A DNA stretch of 64,000 nt from Ignavibacteriales bacterium (GCA_016177735.1 JACOUS010000013.1:62001-126000), one strand, 5' to 3'. Shown: positions 1 through 9,236, counted from the stretch's first letter. The notes: a model not told the origin generated them from the letters alone. Translations and numbers: made by a program.

Positions 1-12
1 TTCATCAACAAC

Positions 13-468
13 TCAGGTTAATTTTGAAATGTAAATTTCTTCTCCTTTCAGGATTACGCGGTACGGCTGTAAAGGCTTTGGAGGAGGTCCGGAAATATTA
101 CGGCCTGTTAAATCATATTTGCCGTTGTGGCATGCACACCAAATAACCCCCATCTCTTTTTTGTATTGAACGGTGCAGTCGAGATGCGTACAAACCGCAT
201 CGAATGCAAGCAGTTTGTCGTCCGCTGTTCTAATTAATATCACGGGTTTATTACCGAAGCGGATAATCTTGCCGCTTTCTTTTTCGATATCGGAAATTTT
301 TCCGGCAGAAACGGAAGAGACTGCAACTTCATTTTGTTCGGGCGGTTTCAAATAAGAAATCAGCGGATACAACAGCGCCGCACAAAATCCGGTTATGCCG
401 CCGGTTAGAAGATATTTAAGAAATTCTCTTCTGCCGTTCTTCTGTTGAAGAGAATCAACAGCTTCCAT
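13..468 (-). CDS. Rieske [2Fe-2S] protein, Tat-exported, QcrA/PetC-like
   Basis: Iron-sulfur subunit of a cytochrome bc-type or related quinol oxidising complex at the membrane, 151 residues. Seen: a twin-arginine motif (R13-R14-x-F-L-K) followed by one hydrophobic segment (about 20-40), as in Tat-inserted Rieske proteins. The cluster motifs are C93-T-H95-L-D-C98 and C111-A-C113-H114. C93, H95, C111 and H114 are the expected iron ligands and C98/C113 the expected disulfide. A proline-rich 'Pro loop' (GPPPKPL) follows. The ATG has AAAGAG upstream. An ATG at position 5 on the same strand, 7 nt beyond the stop, may begin the next gene, typically cytochrome b in such operons, but that lies outside the window. 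The family is sure; the exact complex is inferred. Confidence 0.93.
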   Translation of the reverse strand: MEAVDSLQQKNGRREFLKYLLTGGITGFCAALLYPLISYLKPPEQNEVAVSSVSAGKISDIEKESGKIIRFGNKPVILIRTADDKLLAFDAVCTHLDCTVQYKKEMGVIWCACHNGKYDLTGRNISGPPPKPLQPYRVILKGEEIYISKLT

Positions 469-994
469 AATTATCTCTTTATTTTTTGTGTACTAAACTT
501 TTCTCAAATTTGGTTTAAAAAATTCGTATTTGTGCCCTATCAATAAAATGACATTTGCTTTGTTGGCACATTCAAGATTGTAATAGAGTAAGTACGGGCG
601 GCGGAATGGAATAAGGAGATTTAGGAAATCCTTAATTGGGATGGAGTACAGAAAATATTCGAGACAAAAAATACTTGACAGCATCGGTGAAGATTCCCTT
701 AAGTTAATAGTTAATGCTTGTTCATTAATATCAACTTACCTACAACACTGCTCAATTCTTATCATGCAAGTCAGAAACAAATAGCAAGTTTATCATCGCT
801 GAAAAAGAAGACCGGGAAATTAACACTGCAATTGCTGTTTGAAACTAAGAAGAATTTGTAATTATTCCTATAAAAAAAATGGATAATGAGACAACTTATA
901 TATTTTCCCTTCGTTATATTCCCAAAGAATAAATTCAGCAAGCGAAATCTTGAATATCTTTTTTGATATTTTTGAGTAACAAAAAACTGCAGAT
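469..994. other. Intergenic region, no gene recognised
   Basis: This 526-bp AT-rich stretch lies between the divergently transcribed Rieske gene and aspA. Short open frames on the minus strand (493-684 and 771-1016) have no recognisable motif and no convincing ribosome binding site. It probably contains the two divergent promoters, but I could not assign boxes reliably. No tRNA-like fold or terminator was seen. Confidence 0.5.
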
Positions 995-2404
995 ATGAGA
1001 ACAGAAAAAGATTCAATCGGCGAACAGCAGTTAGACGATGATGCCGTTTACGGAATTCATTCTTTGCGAAGTTCTAAAAATTTTCCTCAATCGGGTGAGA
1101 TATCTAATCTCTACTTGATTAAAGCTTTCTTACTCGTCAAAAAAGCGGCGGCAGAAACAAATTATAAGTGCGGACTTTTATTCAAAGACAAATACAATGC
1201 AATTGATGAAGCAATTGATAACCTATTGAAAGAAACCGAAGATGCTTTGCAGAACAATTCGGATTCGATTTACAAAAAAATAATTGTCGATCCGTACCAA
1301 GGCGGCGCCGGTACGTCTCTCAATATGAATATCAACGAGATTATTGCAAATACGGCACTCCGGCTGATGGATCGTCAATACGGAGATTACAACATTATCA
1401 ATCCGCTCGATGATGTAAATCTCAGCCAATCAACAAACGATACTTTTCCCACTGCGTTAAAAATTGCATCAATCTATTTATTGAGAGAGCTCGCCGATTC
1501 ATTTGCAAGATTACAAAACTCTCTTCAGAAAAAAGAAGAAGAATTTAAAAACATACTTAAACTCGGCAGAACACAATTGCAAGATGCAGTGCCGATTACA
1601 TTGGGTCAGGAATTCGGCGCGTATGCGCAAGCAATAGCGCGGGATAGATGGCGTTTGTACAATGCAGAAGAAAGACTACGCTCTGTTAATTTGGGTGGAA
1701 CTGCCGTCGGTAATTCTGTTTCTGCAACAAAAGAATACGTGCTGAATGTTAACAGCATTCTTAAAAAAATTACAAAGCTGCCGGTTGCAAAAAGCGAAGA
1801 CTTGATCGATGCGACACAAAATCTTGATGTATTTGTTGAAGTACACGGCATCGTAAAAGCCGGAGCCGTTTCAATCATAAAAATCTGCAACGATCTCCGC
1901 TTCCTTTCGAGTGGGCCAACCGGAGGAATTGGCGAAATAAATTTGCCGCCGATGCAAGCCGGCTCGAGCATAATGCCGGGCAAAGTCAATCCGGTTATTC
2001 TGGAAAACGCAATCCAAATTTCAGAACTCGTGAAAGGACACGATGTAATTATTTCGAACATCGCTGGCAGCGGCAACCTCGAATTAAATCCTTTCGTACC
2101 GCTGCTGGCTCACACTTTCTTAAAATCTCTCGCGATGTTGAAAGACTCGAACATCAATCTTGCGGTTAATTGTATTGAAGGAATCACCGCAAATGTTGAA
2201 CGATGCAAATTGAATCTTATCAACAGTTCTGCAATTGCCGCTTCGCTAATTACAACATTTGGTTACGAAACAATTCAAGACCTTGTAAAATATTCGCAAA
2301 AGCATAAAGTAACATTTGTAAAAGCACTCATGAAAAGTAAACTGCTCGATGAGCAAGAATTGTTAAACATTATTTCAAAAGATATGGGTATAAACATTGA
2401 GTAA
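995..2404 (+). CDS. aspA: Aspartate ammonia-lyase (aspartase/fumarase superfamily)
   Basis: Deaminates L-aspartate to fumarate and ammonia in the cytosol. The 469 residues match the usual length of about 470. The superfamily signature GSSIMPGKVNP is present, preceded by the conserved SGP..G.GEI stretch and a QAGSS context. The start 'MRTEKDSIGE' matches the usual aspartase beginning, although no clear Shine-Dalgarno is seen. Its last 8 nt overlap the TTG start of hydF, so the two are probably co-translated. In several anaerobic bacteria an aspartase gene sits among the [FeFe]-hydrogenase maturation genes, which supports this name over class II fumarase. A fumarase-like activity cannot be excluded from sequence alone. 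Confidence 0.88.
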   Translation: MRTEKDSIGEQQLDDDAVYGIHSLRSSKNFPQSGEISNLYLIKAFLLVKKAAAETNYKCGLLFKDKYNAIDEAIDNLLKETEDALQNNSDSIYKKIIVDPYQGGAGTSLNMNINEIIANTALRLMDRQYGDYNIINPLDDVNLSQSTNDTFPTALKIASIYLLRELADSFARLQNSLQKKEEEFKNILKLGRTQLQDAVPITLGQEFGAYAQAIARDRWRLYNAEERLRSVNLGGTAVGNSVSATKEYVLNVNSILKKITKLPVAKSEDLIDATQNLDVFVEVHGIVKAGAVSIIKICNDLRFLSSGPTGGIGEINLPPMQAGSSIMPGKVNPVILENAIQISELVKGHDVIISNIAGSGNLELNPFVPLLAHTFLKSLAMLKDSNINLAVNCIEGITANVERCKLNLINSSAIAASLITTFGYETIQDLVKYSQKHKVTFVKALMKSKLLDEQELLNIISKDMGINIE

Positions 2405-3650
2405 AGTTCCGCAGTCGGAAAGAGTTCACATCTCTTTCATAGGAAAACGCAACGTTGGTAAATCTTCGCTGTTGAATAAATTTATCGGGCAAGAGTTGGT
2501 TATTGTAAGCGATGTGCCGGGTACAACAACCGACCCGGTAAAAAAAGCAATGGAACTTCCGCCCTTTGGTCCGGTAATTTTAATTGATACTGCCGGCATT
2601 GATGATACCGGCGAACTCGGGCAGAAGAGAATCGGCAAGACAACAAAAATTATTTACGAATCCGACTTCGCAGTTCTCGTTTTGGATTCGCAAAGTAAAT
2701 TATCCGTGCACGAATTGGTTTTGATAGAACAATTGAACGAACTCGATATTCCTTTTCTCGCGGTGATCAACAAATCCGATCTCGGAATAAATTACGAGCT
2801 GATCGAAAAATTAAAAGAGCTCGAAATAAAATTTCATACTGTATCGTGTATTGATGACTCCGGCATATATGAATTAAAAGAAAAAATATCCAAACTTCTG
2901 CCGCGCGATGAAGAGCCGCCGCTCGTAGGCGATCTGATCAAACAACATGATGTTATTGTACTCGTGGTTCCGATTGATCTCGGCGCTCCGAAAGGAAGAT
3001 TGATTATGCCGCAAGTGCAGACAATCCGCGAATCACTTGACGAGGATGCAATTGTTGTTGTTGCAAAAGATAAAGAACTGCGCGCCGCACTCGGCAAGTT
3101 AAGTCAGAACCCGAAACTTGTTGTAACAGACAGCCAGGCAATTATGCGTGTTGCCGCAGATGTACCCGATGAAATTCCGTTAACAACTTTTTCAATTTTG
3201 ATGGCGCGCTACAAAGGCGATCTTCCCGAATATGTGAAAGGAATAAAAAGAATTGAAGAATTGGAAAACGGCGATAAAGTTTTGGTGGCGGAAGCTTGCT
3301 CACATCATGCACAAGAAGACGATATCGGCAGAGTTAAAATTCCGCGCTGGCTCAGGCTTCACACTAAAAAAAATCTTGAAATCGATGTAGTAAGCGGACA
3401 CGATTACCCTGACAATTTGCACGAGTACAAATTAATTGTTCACTGCGGCGGATGCACGTTAACGCGAAGAATGATGCAGATGAGAATAAAACAAGCGAAG
3501 TACGTTGGTGTGCCTATTGTTAATTACGGTGTTGCAATTTCTTACATGCACGGTGCTGTTCCGCGTGCACTTGAACCATTCCCAGAAGCAATTAATGTTT
3601 GGAATAAAATCAATACCCCAGCGTCTCCGCGAGAAACATTCTCTCGCTGA
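2397..3650 (+). CDS. hydF: [FeFe]-hydrogenase maturation GTPase HydF
   Basis: Scaffold GTPase on which the 2Fe subcluster of [FeFe]-hydrogenase is assembled before transfer to the apo-enzyme. Seen: an N-terminal TrmE-like G domain with P-loop GKRNVGKSS (16-24), DTAG and NKSD motifs. At the C-terminus is the HydF cluster motif C301-x-H303 ... H349-C350-x-x-C353, with the family spacing. The start is TTG inside the aspA stop; no ATG lies near the conserved N-terminus. The radical-SAM partners HydE and HydG are not in this window. The last residues (ASPRETFSR) are encoded by a strong hairpin that also looks like the terminator, so the tail may be element-derived. Confidence 0.93.
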   Translation: MSKVPQSERVHISFIGKRNVGKSSLLNKFIGQELVIVSDVPGTTTDPVKKAMELPPFGPVILIDTAGIDDTGELGQKRIGKTTKIIYESDFAVLVLDSQSKLSVHELVLIEQLNELDIPFLAVINKSDLGINYELIEKLKELEIKFHTVSCIDDSGIYELKEKISKLLPRDEEPPLVGDLIKQHDVIVLVVPIDLGAPKGRLIMPQVQTIRESLDEDAIVVVAKDKELRAALGKLSQNPKLVVTDSQAIMRVAADVPDEIPLTTFSILMARYKGDLPEYVKGIKRIEELENGDKVLVAEACSHHAQEDDIGRVKIPRWLRLHTKKNLEIDVVSGHDYPDNLHEYKLIVHCGGCTLTRRMMQMRIKQAKYVGVPIVNYGVAISYMHGAVPRALEPFPEAINVWNKINTPASPRETFSR

Positions 3651-3662
3651 ACGCGGAGTTTT
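3625..3662 (+). terminator. Hairpin at the end of hydF
   Basis: CTCCGCG (3625-3631) pairs with CGCGGAG (3652-3658), with an inner GAGAA/TTCTC pairing, followed by TTTT. The hydF stop lies in the loop region and the convergent pseudouridine synthase gene ends immediately after. It probably acts as a terminator; its GC-rich form contrasts with the flanks and could be a repeat element. Confidence 0.55.
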
Positions 3663-4641
3663 AATCTTCCAGTTTTTTCAAAAGCAATTGAAAATCTTCC
3701 GGCGGTTCTGAATCGAGAGAAATTTTTTCTTTTGTGTGCGGATGAATAAACCCAAGTGTTTTTGCGTGAAGTGCTTGCCTTTGCATTATCTGCAATAAAT
3801 TTTCTACTCTGCTTTTCATCTTTGCGAGATCTGAACCGTACATAATTTTTCTGCCGCCGTAAACCGGATCACCGAATATCGGATGCTTGATATGTGCCAT
3901 GTGAACTCTGATTTGATGAGTGCGCCCGGTTTTTAATCTCAATTTAATCAGCGAAGCAAATTCAAATTCTTTTATCACTTCATAAAAAGTGTGAGCGTAC
4001 TTTCCTTCTGTTTTACTCACTGCAAAAACTTTTCTGTCTTTTGTACTTCGGGCAACATTGCCGATCACTTCACCTTTTCTGTCCTTAAAAATTCCCCAGC
4101 ATACCGCCCAATACTCGCGTTCAATTGTGTGACTCGAAAACTGTTTTGCAAGCAGAGCATGTGTTGCTTCGTCTTTAGCGATTAGCAGCAAGCCGCTCGT
4201 ATCTTTATCAATCCGGTGAACAATGCCCGGTCTGCCCGGCTCATTCAATCCGCTCAATTTTTTTGTGTAATAAAGAAGTGCATTCACAAGCGTGCCGGTG
4301 TAATTTCCAAACGAAGGATGTGCAACCATTCCCGCCGGTTTGTTTACAACAAGCAGATAATCATCTTCATAAACGATATCGAGTGGAATATCTTCGGGTT
4401 CGTTTTTTTCCGGGCGCGGCTGCGTAGGAATTGTTACATCAATTTTATCACCCGGACAAACAAGATAATTTGCTTTAACAATTTTGCCGTTGACGGTAAC
4501 GCAATTTGCTTTAATTAATTTTTGAATCCGGGATCGCGTGGCATTTTCAACAGAGTTGGCAAGAAAAATATCAATCCGTTCTTTTTTTTTACCTTCTGGG
4601 AGATCGAACTTAAATTTCTTTTCGGTTACTATCTTCGGCAT
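3661..4641 (-). CDS. RluA/RluD-family 23S rRNA pseudouridine synthase
   Basis: Converts specific uridines in rRNA to pseudouridine. Seen: an N-terminal S4-type RNA-binding domain (about 20-80, with 'RIQKLIKANCVTVNG'), then the RluA catalytic domain with the HRIDKDTSGLLLIAK motif holding the catalytic Asp, and the C-terminal GRTHQIRVHM and HPIFGDPVYGG blocks. I start at the ATG at 4641, giving 326 residues beginning MPKIVTEKKF. An upstream in-frame ATG at 4722 would add 27 residues without homology-like character and overlap lspA by 113 nt. With the chosen start the overlap is 32 nt. It ends the ileS-dksA-lspA run. RluD is the nearest guess but RluA/RluC-type specificity is not excluded. Confidence 0.9.
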   Translation of the reverse strand: MPKIVTEKKFKFDLPEGKKKERIDIFLANSVENATRSRIQKLIKANCVTVNGKIVKANYLVCPGDKIDVTIPTQPRPEKNEPEDIPLDIVYEDDYLLVVNKPAGMVAHPSFGNYTGTLVNALLYYTKKLSGLNEPGRPGIVHRIDKDTSGLLLIAKDEATHALLAKQFSSHTIEREYWAVCWGIFKDRKGEVIGNVARSTKDRKVFAVSKTEGKYAHTFYEVIKEFEFASLIKLRLKTGRTHQIRVHMAHIKHPIFGDPVYGGRKIMYGSDLAKMKSRVENLLQIMQRQALHAKTLGFIHPHTKEKISLDSEPPEDFQLLLKKLED

Positions 4642-5296
4642 TATTAACCGTTGTTTTTGGTTCTGCGAGCACTTCAATTGTTTCGGTAAGAGCGGGCGGA
4701 TCAATTTGTTCTGCACCTTCAATAACCGGCAAAGTTTTTTCAGCTTCTTTTGTTTTCTCTTCGGCTGATTTGTGGAATATCAATAAGAATACTACGCCAA
4801 CCGTTACGGCAGAATCGGCAATGTTAAAAATCGGGAAGCGCTCGTAAGTTCTGCCAAGAATTGTGAAATCAAAAAACTCCATATTAAAAAAATCCACAAC
4901 CTTGCCGTAGAAGATCGGTGCGTAGCCGTAAAAAACTCCGTAAAAAGTTCTGTCGATTAAATTGCCAACTGCCCCGCCCAAGATTAAAGCAAGTGCAACG
5001 CGAACAACTAATTTTTGTTCGCGCGATTTATACAAATAATAAAATATCCCGATGCTTGCGATCAGCGAAAATAACGAAAGAAAAAGTTTTGAAGTTTCGT
5101 TAACATCAATTCCAAAAGCCAAGCCGGGGTTTTCAACAAAAGTGATTTGAAAAAAATCTCCGATCACGCTAAAACTTTGCCCGTAAAACATTCCATCCGC
5201 TTTTATATTGAGAAGCGGTATCGTTCCTCCTTTTACCAAGAACTTTGTTACCTGATCCAATATTACAACGAACAATGTTGTGTACAATACTTTCAA
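4610..5296 (-). CDS. lspA: Lipoprotein signal peptidase (signal peptidase II)
   Basis: Membrane aspartyl protease that cuts prolipoproteins before the lipid-modified Cys. Seen: four hydrophobic segments, the ENPGLAFG block, GGAVGNLIDR, and the catalytic aspartates in VVDFFN (D135) and FNIADSAV (D161). At 228 residues it is longer than the usual 150-170. About 55 extra residues, rich in Glu, Thr and Pro, form a cytoplasmic C-terminal tail of unknown use. The start is TTG with GGAGAG seven to eight nt upstream. The gene lies between the DksA-like gene and the pseudouridine synthase, a common neighbourhood in this phylum. Several lipoproteins in the window are likely substrates. Confidence 0.94.
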   Translation of the reverse strand: MKVLYTTLFVVILDQVTKFLVKGGTIPLLNIKADGMFYGQSFSVIGDFFQITFVENPGLAFGIDVNETSKLFLSLFSLIASIGIFYYLYKSREQKLVVRVALALILGGAVGNLIDRTFYGVFYGYAPIFYGKVVDFFNMEFFDFTILGRTYERFPIFNIADSAVTVGVVFLLIFHKSAEEKTKEAEKTLPVIEGAEQIDPPALTETIEVLAEPKTTVNNAEDSNRKEI

Positions 5297-5320
5297 ATTA
5301 CATTCTCTCCGTATTGGCTG

Positions 5321-5920
5321 TTAACTTGTTTTCATTTTTTGTTTTACTTGCAGACAGTGCTGTGTATGTGGAACTGCCATCAATCTTTCTTTCGGAACGA
5401 GCGGGCAAGTCGGGCACAAATACTGCGGTTCATCAATACATTCGATGCAGATTCCGTACGTGCCGTTTTCAATTCTTTGCAGAGCATCATCGAGATATCC
5501 TAAAAATTTATTTTCTCTTTGAGCCCATAGATACAATTTTTCGCGTTCCATTGCATCGGTTCCTTGCTCTGCCATGTGCAAAGAGTACGGCGAATTTTCA
5601 TTCACGTACTGCCCGGTAGTCGTGTCCATCATCTGTTCTTTGAGCGCTTGCAGCTGCTCAATAATTTCATTGCGTTTATCGAGGATAACTTTCCTAAATT
5701 CTTCAAGATCTCTTTTGGAATAGCCTTGAATCTTTCTCACCTTTTTAGTCGGTGATATTACTTCAACATGTTTGGCTCTATTGATTTTAGGTTTAGCAGT
5801 TTTTTTAGCAATTTTTTTTGGTTTAGCGGCTTTAGCTTTAACTGTTTTTTTGGGATTGCTTGCAGTTTTAGCCTTAGCGTTGCCCCTCTTCACCTTTTTT
5901 GTATCAGCTTTTTTTGCCAT
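5321..5920 (-). CDS. DksA/TraR-family protein with basic N-terminal extension
   Basis: Likely RNA polymerase secondary-channel regulator or relative; 199 residues. Residues 1-65 are very rich in Lys and Ala (AKKTVKAKAAKPKK type), like histone H1 tails. Then comes the DksA coiled-coil region ('LEEFRKVILDKRNEIIEQL') and a zinc-finger region. The finger is odd: C158-x2-C161 is followed by a second C169-x2-C172 in an insertion, and the final pair is reduced to C189 with Val where the fourth Cys usually stands. The motif PKERLMAVPHTQHC is otherwise family-like. It lies 24 nt upstream of lspA and 27 nt downstream of ileS. DksA function is probable; use of the basic tail for DNA or RNA contact is inference. 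Confidence 0.85.
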   Translation of the reverse strand: MAKKADTKKVKRGNAKAKTASNPKKTVKAKAAKPKKIAKKTAKPKINRAKHVEVISPTKKVRKIQGYSKRDLEEFRKVILDKRNEIIEQLQALKEQMMDTTTGQYVNENSPYSLHMAEQGTDAMEREKLYLWAQRENKFLGYLDDALQRIENGTYGICIECIDEPQYLCPTCPLVPKERLMAVPHTQHCLQVKQKMKTS

Positions 5921-5947
5921 AGCGCCTCCATAGACCCCGGTTGATAA

Positions 5948-8900
5948 TTATTTTACTTTAGCAATCAAAATAGCGCAATCATAATCACCGATTTTCCACA
6001 CTTGTTTAAATCCGTCTCCGTCACCTTCAATTTTTATTTGTTCTGCCAGAACTTCATTGCTAATATAATCATAAAACTTTTTAACATGCCCAATCAATTT
6101 TTCATCGCCGGTTAAAAACACATTGATACGGTCGATAACATCGAAGCCGGCATCTTTCCTCATATTCTGAACGCGGTTGACAAATTCTCTTGCATAGCCT
6201 TCGGCAATCAATTCGTCGGTAAGTTCGGTATCAATTGCTACCGTAACGCCTTCTTCGCTTTCAACAAGCCAGCCTTCAATTTCGTGGCTGATTATTTCAA
6301 CATCTTCTCTTCCGATTTTTACCGTCTCTCCTTCAATTTGAATTTCCAGTCCGCCGGTCTTTTCAATAATTGAAATAGAATTTTTATCCAATTCTTTAAT
6401 TGCATTTGTTAATGCTTTTACAAGCTTGCCGTATTTCGGTCCAACAACTTTAAAGTTCGGTTTTGCACTTTTATTCACAATTGATGAATCGTCTTCAAGC
6501 GCGATCAATTCTTTGATGTTCACTTCTTCCAAAATTACATCTTGCATTTTTTGGAGAGCTTCTTTTCTGCTCTTATCAACAACCACCATAATTTTTTTGA
6601 GCGGCTGACGAACTTTCAAATTATGTTTTGCACGCATCGAGCGTGTTAAATAAACAACCTTCTGTGCAACATCCATCTTTTCTTCGAGTTCGAGTTCGAA
6701 GTACGACGGCTTTGGATAATGAGCGAGATGGACAGAATCATAATTTTCGAGTTTTGTAACCGAGTTCAAATTTTGATAAAGTTCTTCTGCAACAAACGGT
6801 GCAAACGGCGAAGCCAGTTTTGCAATCGTAATCAAACATTCATACAGAGTTTGATATGCCGATAATTTATTTTTGTTCACTTCGGATTTCCAGAAACGTC
6901 TTCTGCTTCTGCGCACGTACCAATTCGATAATTGATCAATCGTAAAATTAGAAACCAACCGCGCCGCTTTTGTAACATCGTAATTATCCATCAACTGTTC
7001 GTAATCTTTTACGAGCGAGCTGAGTTTGGATATAATCCATCTGTCAATTTCAGGTCTCTCCTCGTACGGTATCAAAGCTTCGCCGTGATTAAATTTATCG
7101 ATGTTCGCGTAGAGCACAAAGAATGAGTAAGTGTTAATCAATGTTCCGAAAAATTTCCTTTGAACTTCGAGAATACCATCCTCATCGAACAGCGTGGGTT
7201 TCCACGGCGGACTTGTTGTAACGAGATACCACCGTGTTGCATCGGCACCGTACTTATCGAACAATGAAAACGGATCAACTGTATTGCCGCGCGACTTGGA
7301 CATTTTCAGTCCTTCTTTATCAAGTATCAATTCGTTGACAATCAAATTTTTATAAGTAACGTTATCAAACAGCATTGTTCCGATTGCATGAAGCGTGTAG
7401 AACCATCCGCGTGTTTGATCAATTCCTTCGCAGATAAAATCGCACGGGTAATTTTTCTTGAACTGTTCCTGATTTTCAAAGGGATAGTGGTATTGCGCAA
7501 AAGGCATTGCACCGCTGTCGAACCAAACGTCAATCAATTCGGGAGTGCGTTTATAAATTTTTCCGCCGCGTTCAAATTTAACTTCATCAACAAAAGGTTT
7601 GTGAAGATCAATTTCTTCAGCCGGCAAATCTTTAACAAAAATTTTCTCCCCGTCTCTTTCAACAAATCCTTCTTTTAATTCTGCAATCGAACCGGCACAA
7701 ATCATATCGCCTTCTTCGTTCAGCCAAATAGGAAGAGGTGTTCCCCAATATCTATCGCGCGATAGAGACCAATCTTTATTTTCTTCGAGCCAGTTGCCAA
7801 ATCTTCCCGAACCGACTTCCGGCGGACACCAATTGATTGTGTTGTTAAGTTCAATCATCCGCTTTGCAATATCTGTTGTTCTGATGTACCAGCTGTCGCG
7901 TGCGTAATAAATTAACGGATTATCGCACCGCCAGCAGTGAGGATACGAGTGCAAATAATCATTTGTTGCGCGGTAAATCAATCCGCGCTCTTTGAGATTT
8001 CTGATGATTTCAGGATCAACACCTTTTTCTTCACGAGTTTCGAACTGCAAAGACTTTACGAGCCGTCCGGCAAAATCGGTAACTTGTTCAGTAAATCTAC
8101 CGCTCTTTGTAACCGGCTGAATAAAAGGAAGATCAAATTTTTTGGAAACTTCGTAGTCATCCGCGCCGAATGCCGGAGCTATGTGCACAACACCGGAACC
8201 GTCTTCAGTGCTTACAAAATCTCCGGGAATTATGTACCACGCTTTTTTATCAACCGGAACGTATGAGAAAAGAGGTTCGTAATTTTTATTGAGAAGTGCT
8301 GAACCTTTCAGCTCCTCAAGAATTGTGTATTCTTCTTTGATAACCGAAAGTCTTGCTTTTGCAAGATAGAGTACGCCGTGTTTTTCAGTTTTGATTTTTA
8401 CATAATCGATATCGGCACCAACTGCGAGCGCAACGTTTGAAATTAAAGTCCACGGAGTTGTAGTCCAAACAAGAATGAATGCATCTTCATCTTTGAGCTT
8501 GAATTTCAGATACACGTTCGGGTCTTGAACTTCATCGTAACCGAGTGCAAGCTCGTGCGAAGAAAGAGGTGTTTCGCAGTGCGGGCATTGTGGAACAATT
8601 TTAAATCCTTTGTAGATCAAACCTTTTTTGTAATATTCGGAAAGTGCCCACCAAACAGATTCGATGTAATTGTTTGTACATGTTATGTACGGGTCATCGA
8701 GGTTGATCCAGTATCCCATTCTTTCTGTTAAAGTGCGCCACCCTTCTTTCATTTCGATGTGGTGATAAACAAGATCTTTTGCTTTTTTGTTGAACGCGGC
8801 AACACCGTATTTTTCAATGTCGGCTTTTTGAGTGAAGCCGAGATCTTTTTCGAGTGCAATTTCAATCGGCAAGCCGTGTGTATCCCATCCGGCTTTTCTA

Positions 8901-9139
8901 TGAACGCGGTAACCTTGCAAAGTTTTGTAACGGCAGACCAAATCTTTCAGCGTTCGTGCCATCACGTGATGAATGCCCGGTCTTCCGTTTACGGTTGGCG
9001 GTCCTTCATAAAATGTAAAAGAATTCTCTTCGTTTCTCGAATAAATACTTTTTTCGAAAATTTCTTTTTCTTGCCAGAATTTTAAAATACGTTCTTCAAT
9101 TGCCGGGTAACTGATTTTTTCATCAAACTGCTTGAACAT
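5948..9139 (-). CDS. ileS: Isoleucyl-tRNA synthetase
   Basis: Charges tRNA-Ile and edits misactivated valine. At 1063 residues it fits the long IleS type (about 1040-1100) rather than the 930-residue type of E. coli. Seen: the class I HIGH-region 'GRPGIHHVMAR', the second signature GLKMSKSRGN, the CP1 editing region with 'TTTPWTLISNVALAVG', and an anticodon-binding domain with 'LSNWYVRRSRRRFWKS'. A long C-terminal extension follows. Upstream is a 97-nt gap to the preceding gene containing a small GC-rich hairpin, so it may have its own promoter. The DksA-like gene, lspA and the pseudouridine synthase follow on the same strand. Confidence 0.97.
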   Translation of the reverse strand: MFKQFDEKISYPAIEERILKFWQEKEIFEKSIYSRNEENSFTFYEGPPTVNGRPGIHHVMARTLKDLVCRYKTLQGYRVHRKAGWDTHGLPIEIALEKDLGFTQKADIEKYGVAAFNKKAKDLVYHHIEMKEGWRTLTERMGYWINLDDPYITCTNNYIESVWWALSEYYKKGLIYKGFKIVPQCPHCETPLSSHELALGYDEVQDPNVYLKFKLKDEDAFILVWTTTPWTLISNVALAVGADIDYVKIKTEKHGVLYLAKARLSVIKEEYTILEELKGSALLNKNYEPLFSYVPVDKKAWYIIPGDFVSTEDGSGVVHIAPAFGADDYEVSKKFDLPFIQPVTKSGRFTEQVTDFAGRLVKSLQFETREEKGVDPEIIRNLKERGLIYRATNDYLHSYPHCWRCDNPLIYYARDSWYIRTTDIAKRMIELNNTINWCPPEVGSGRFGNWLEENKDWSLSRDRYWGTPLPIWLNEEGDMICAGSIAELKEGFVERDGEKIFVKDLPAEEIDLHKPFVDEVKFERGGKIYKRTPELIDVWFDSGAMPFAQYHYPFENQEQFKKNYPCDFICEGIDQTRGWFYTLHAIGTMLFDNVTYKNLIVNELILDKEGLKMSKSRGNTVDPFSLFDKYGADATRWYLVTTSPPWKPTLFDEDGILEVQRKFFGTLINTYSFFVLYANIDKFNHGEALIPYEERPEIDRWIISKLSSLVKDYEQLMDNYDVTKAARLVSNFTIDQLSNWYVRRSRRRFWKSEVNKNKLSAYQTLYECLITIAKLASPFAPFVAEELYQNLNSVTKLENYDSVHLAHYPKPSYFELELEEKMDVAQKVVYLTRSMRAKHNLKVRQPLKKIMVVVDKSRKEALQKMQDVILEEVNIKELIALEDDSSIVNKSAKPNFKVVGPKYGKLVKALTNAIKELDKNSISIIEKTGGLEIQIEGETVKIGREDVEIISHEIEGWLVESEEGVTVAIDTELTDELIAEGYAREFVNRVQNMRKDAGFDVIDRINVFLTGDEKLIGHVKKFYDYISNEVLAEQIKIEGDGDGFKQVWKIGDYDCAILIAKVK

Positions 9140-9204
9140 TTTTCTCTCTATAAATGTATTTAATAAATATTAGAACAAGCTTTATTAATTGCCGCCTTGT
9201 AATA

Positions 9205-9236
9205 AGCCTCCACTTTGGGGAGGTTGGGATGGGCTG
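9205..9236. repeat. Short GC-rich hairpin repeat
   Basis: CCTCC (9207-9211) pairs with GGAGG (9219-9223), followed by TTGGGATGGGC. This 'CCTCC..TTTGGGGAGGTTGGG' form resembles small interspersed hairpins common between genes of Bacteroidota/Chlorobiota. It lies directly after the membrane/coiled-coil gene and before ileS and could attenuate transcription. Its repeat status is from memory of such genomes, not shown here. Confidence 0.4.

Noticed and set aside
493-1016. Two minus-strand open frames (63 and 81 codons) in the Rieske-aspA gap
   Set aside because: Low-complexity, Phe/Leu/Asn-rich translations without motif or ribosome site; typical of AT-rich non-coding DNA.
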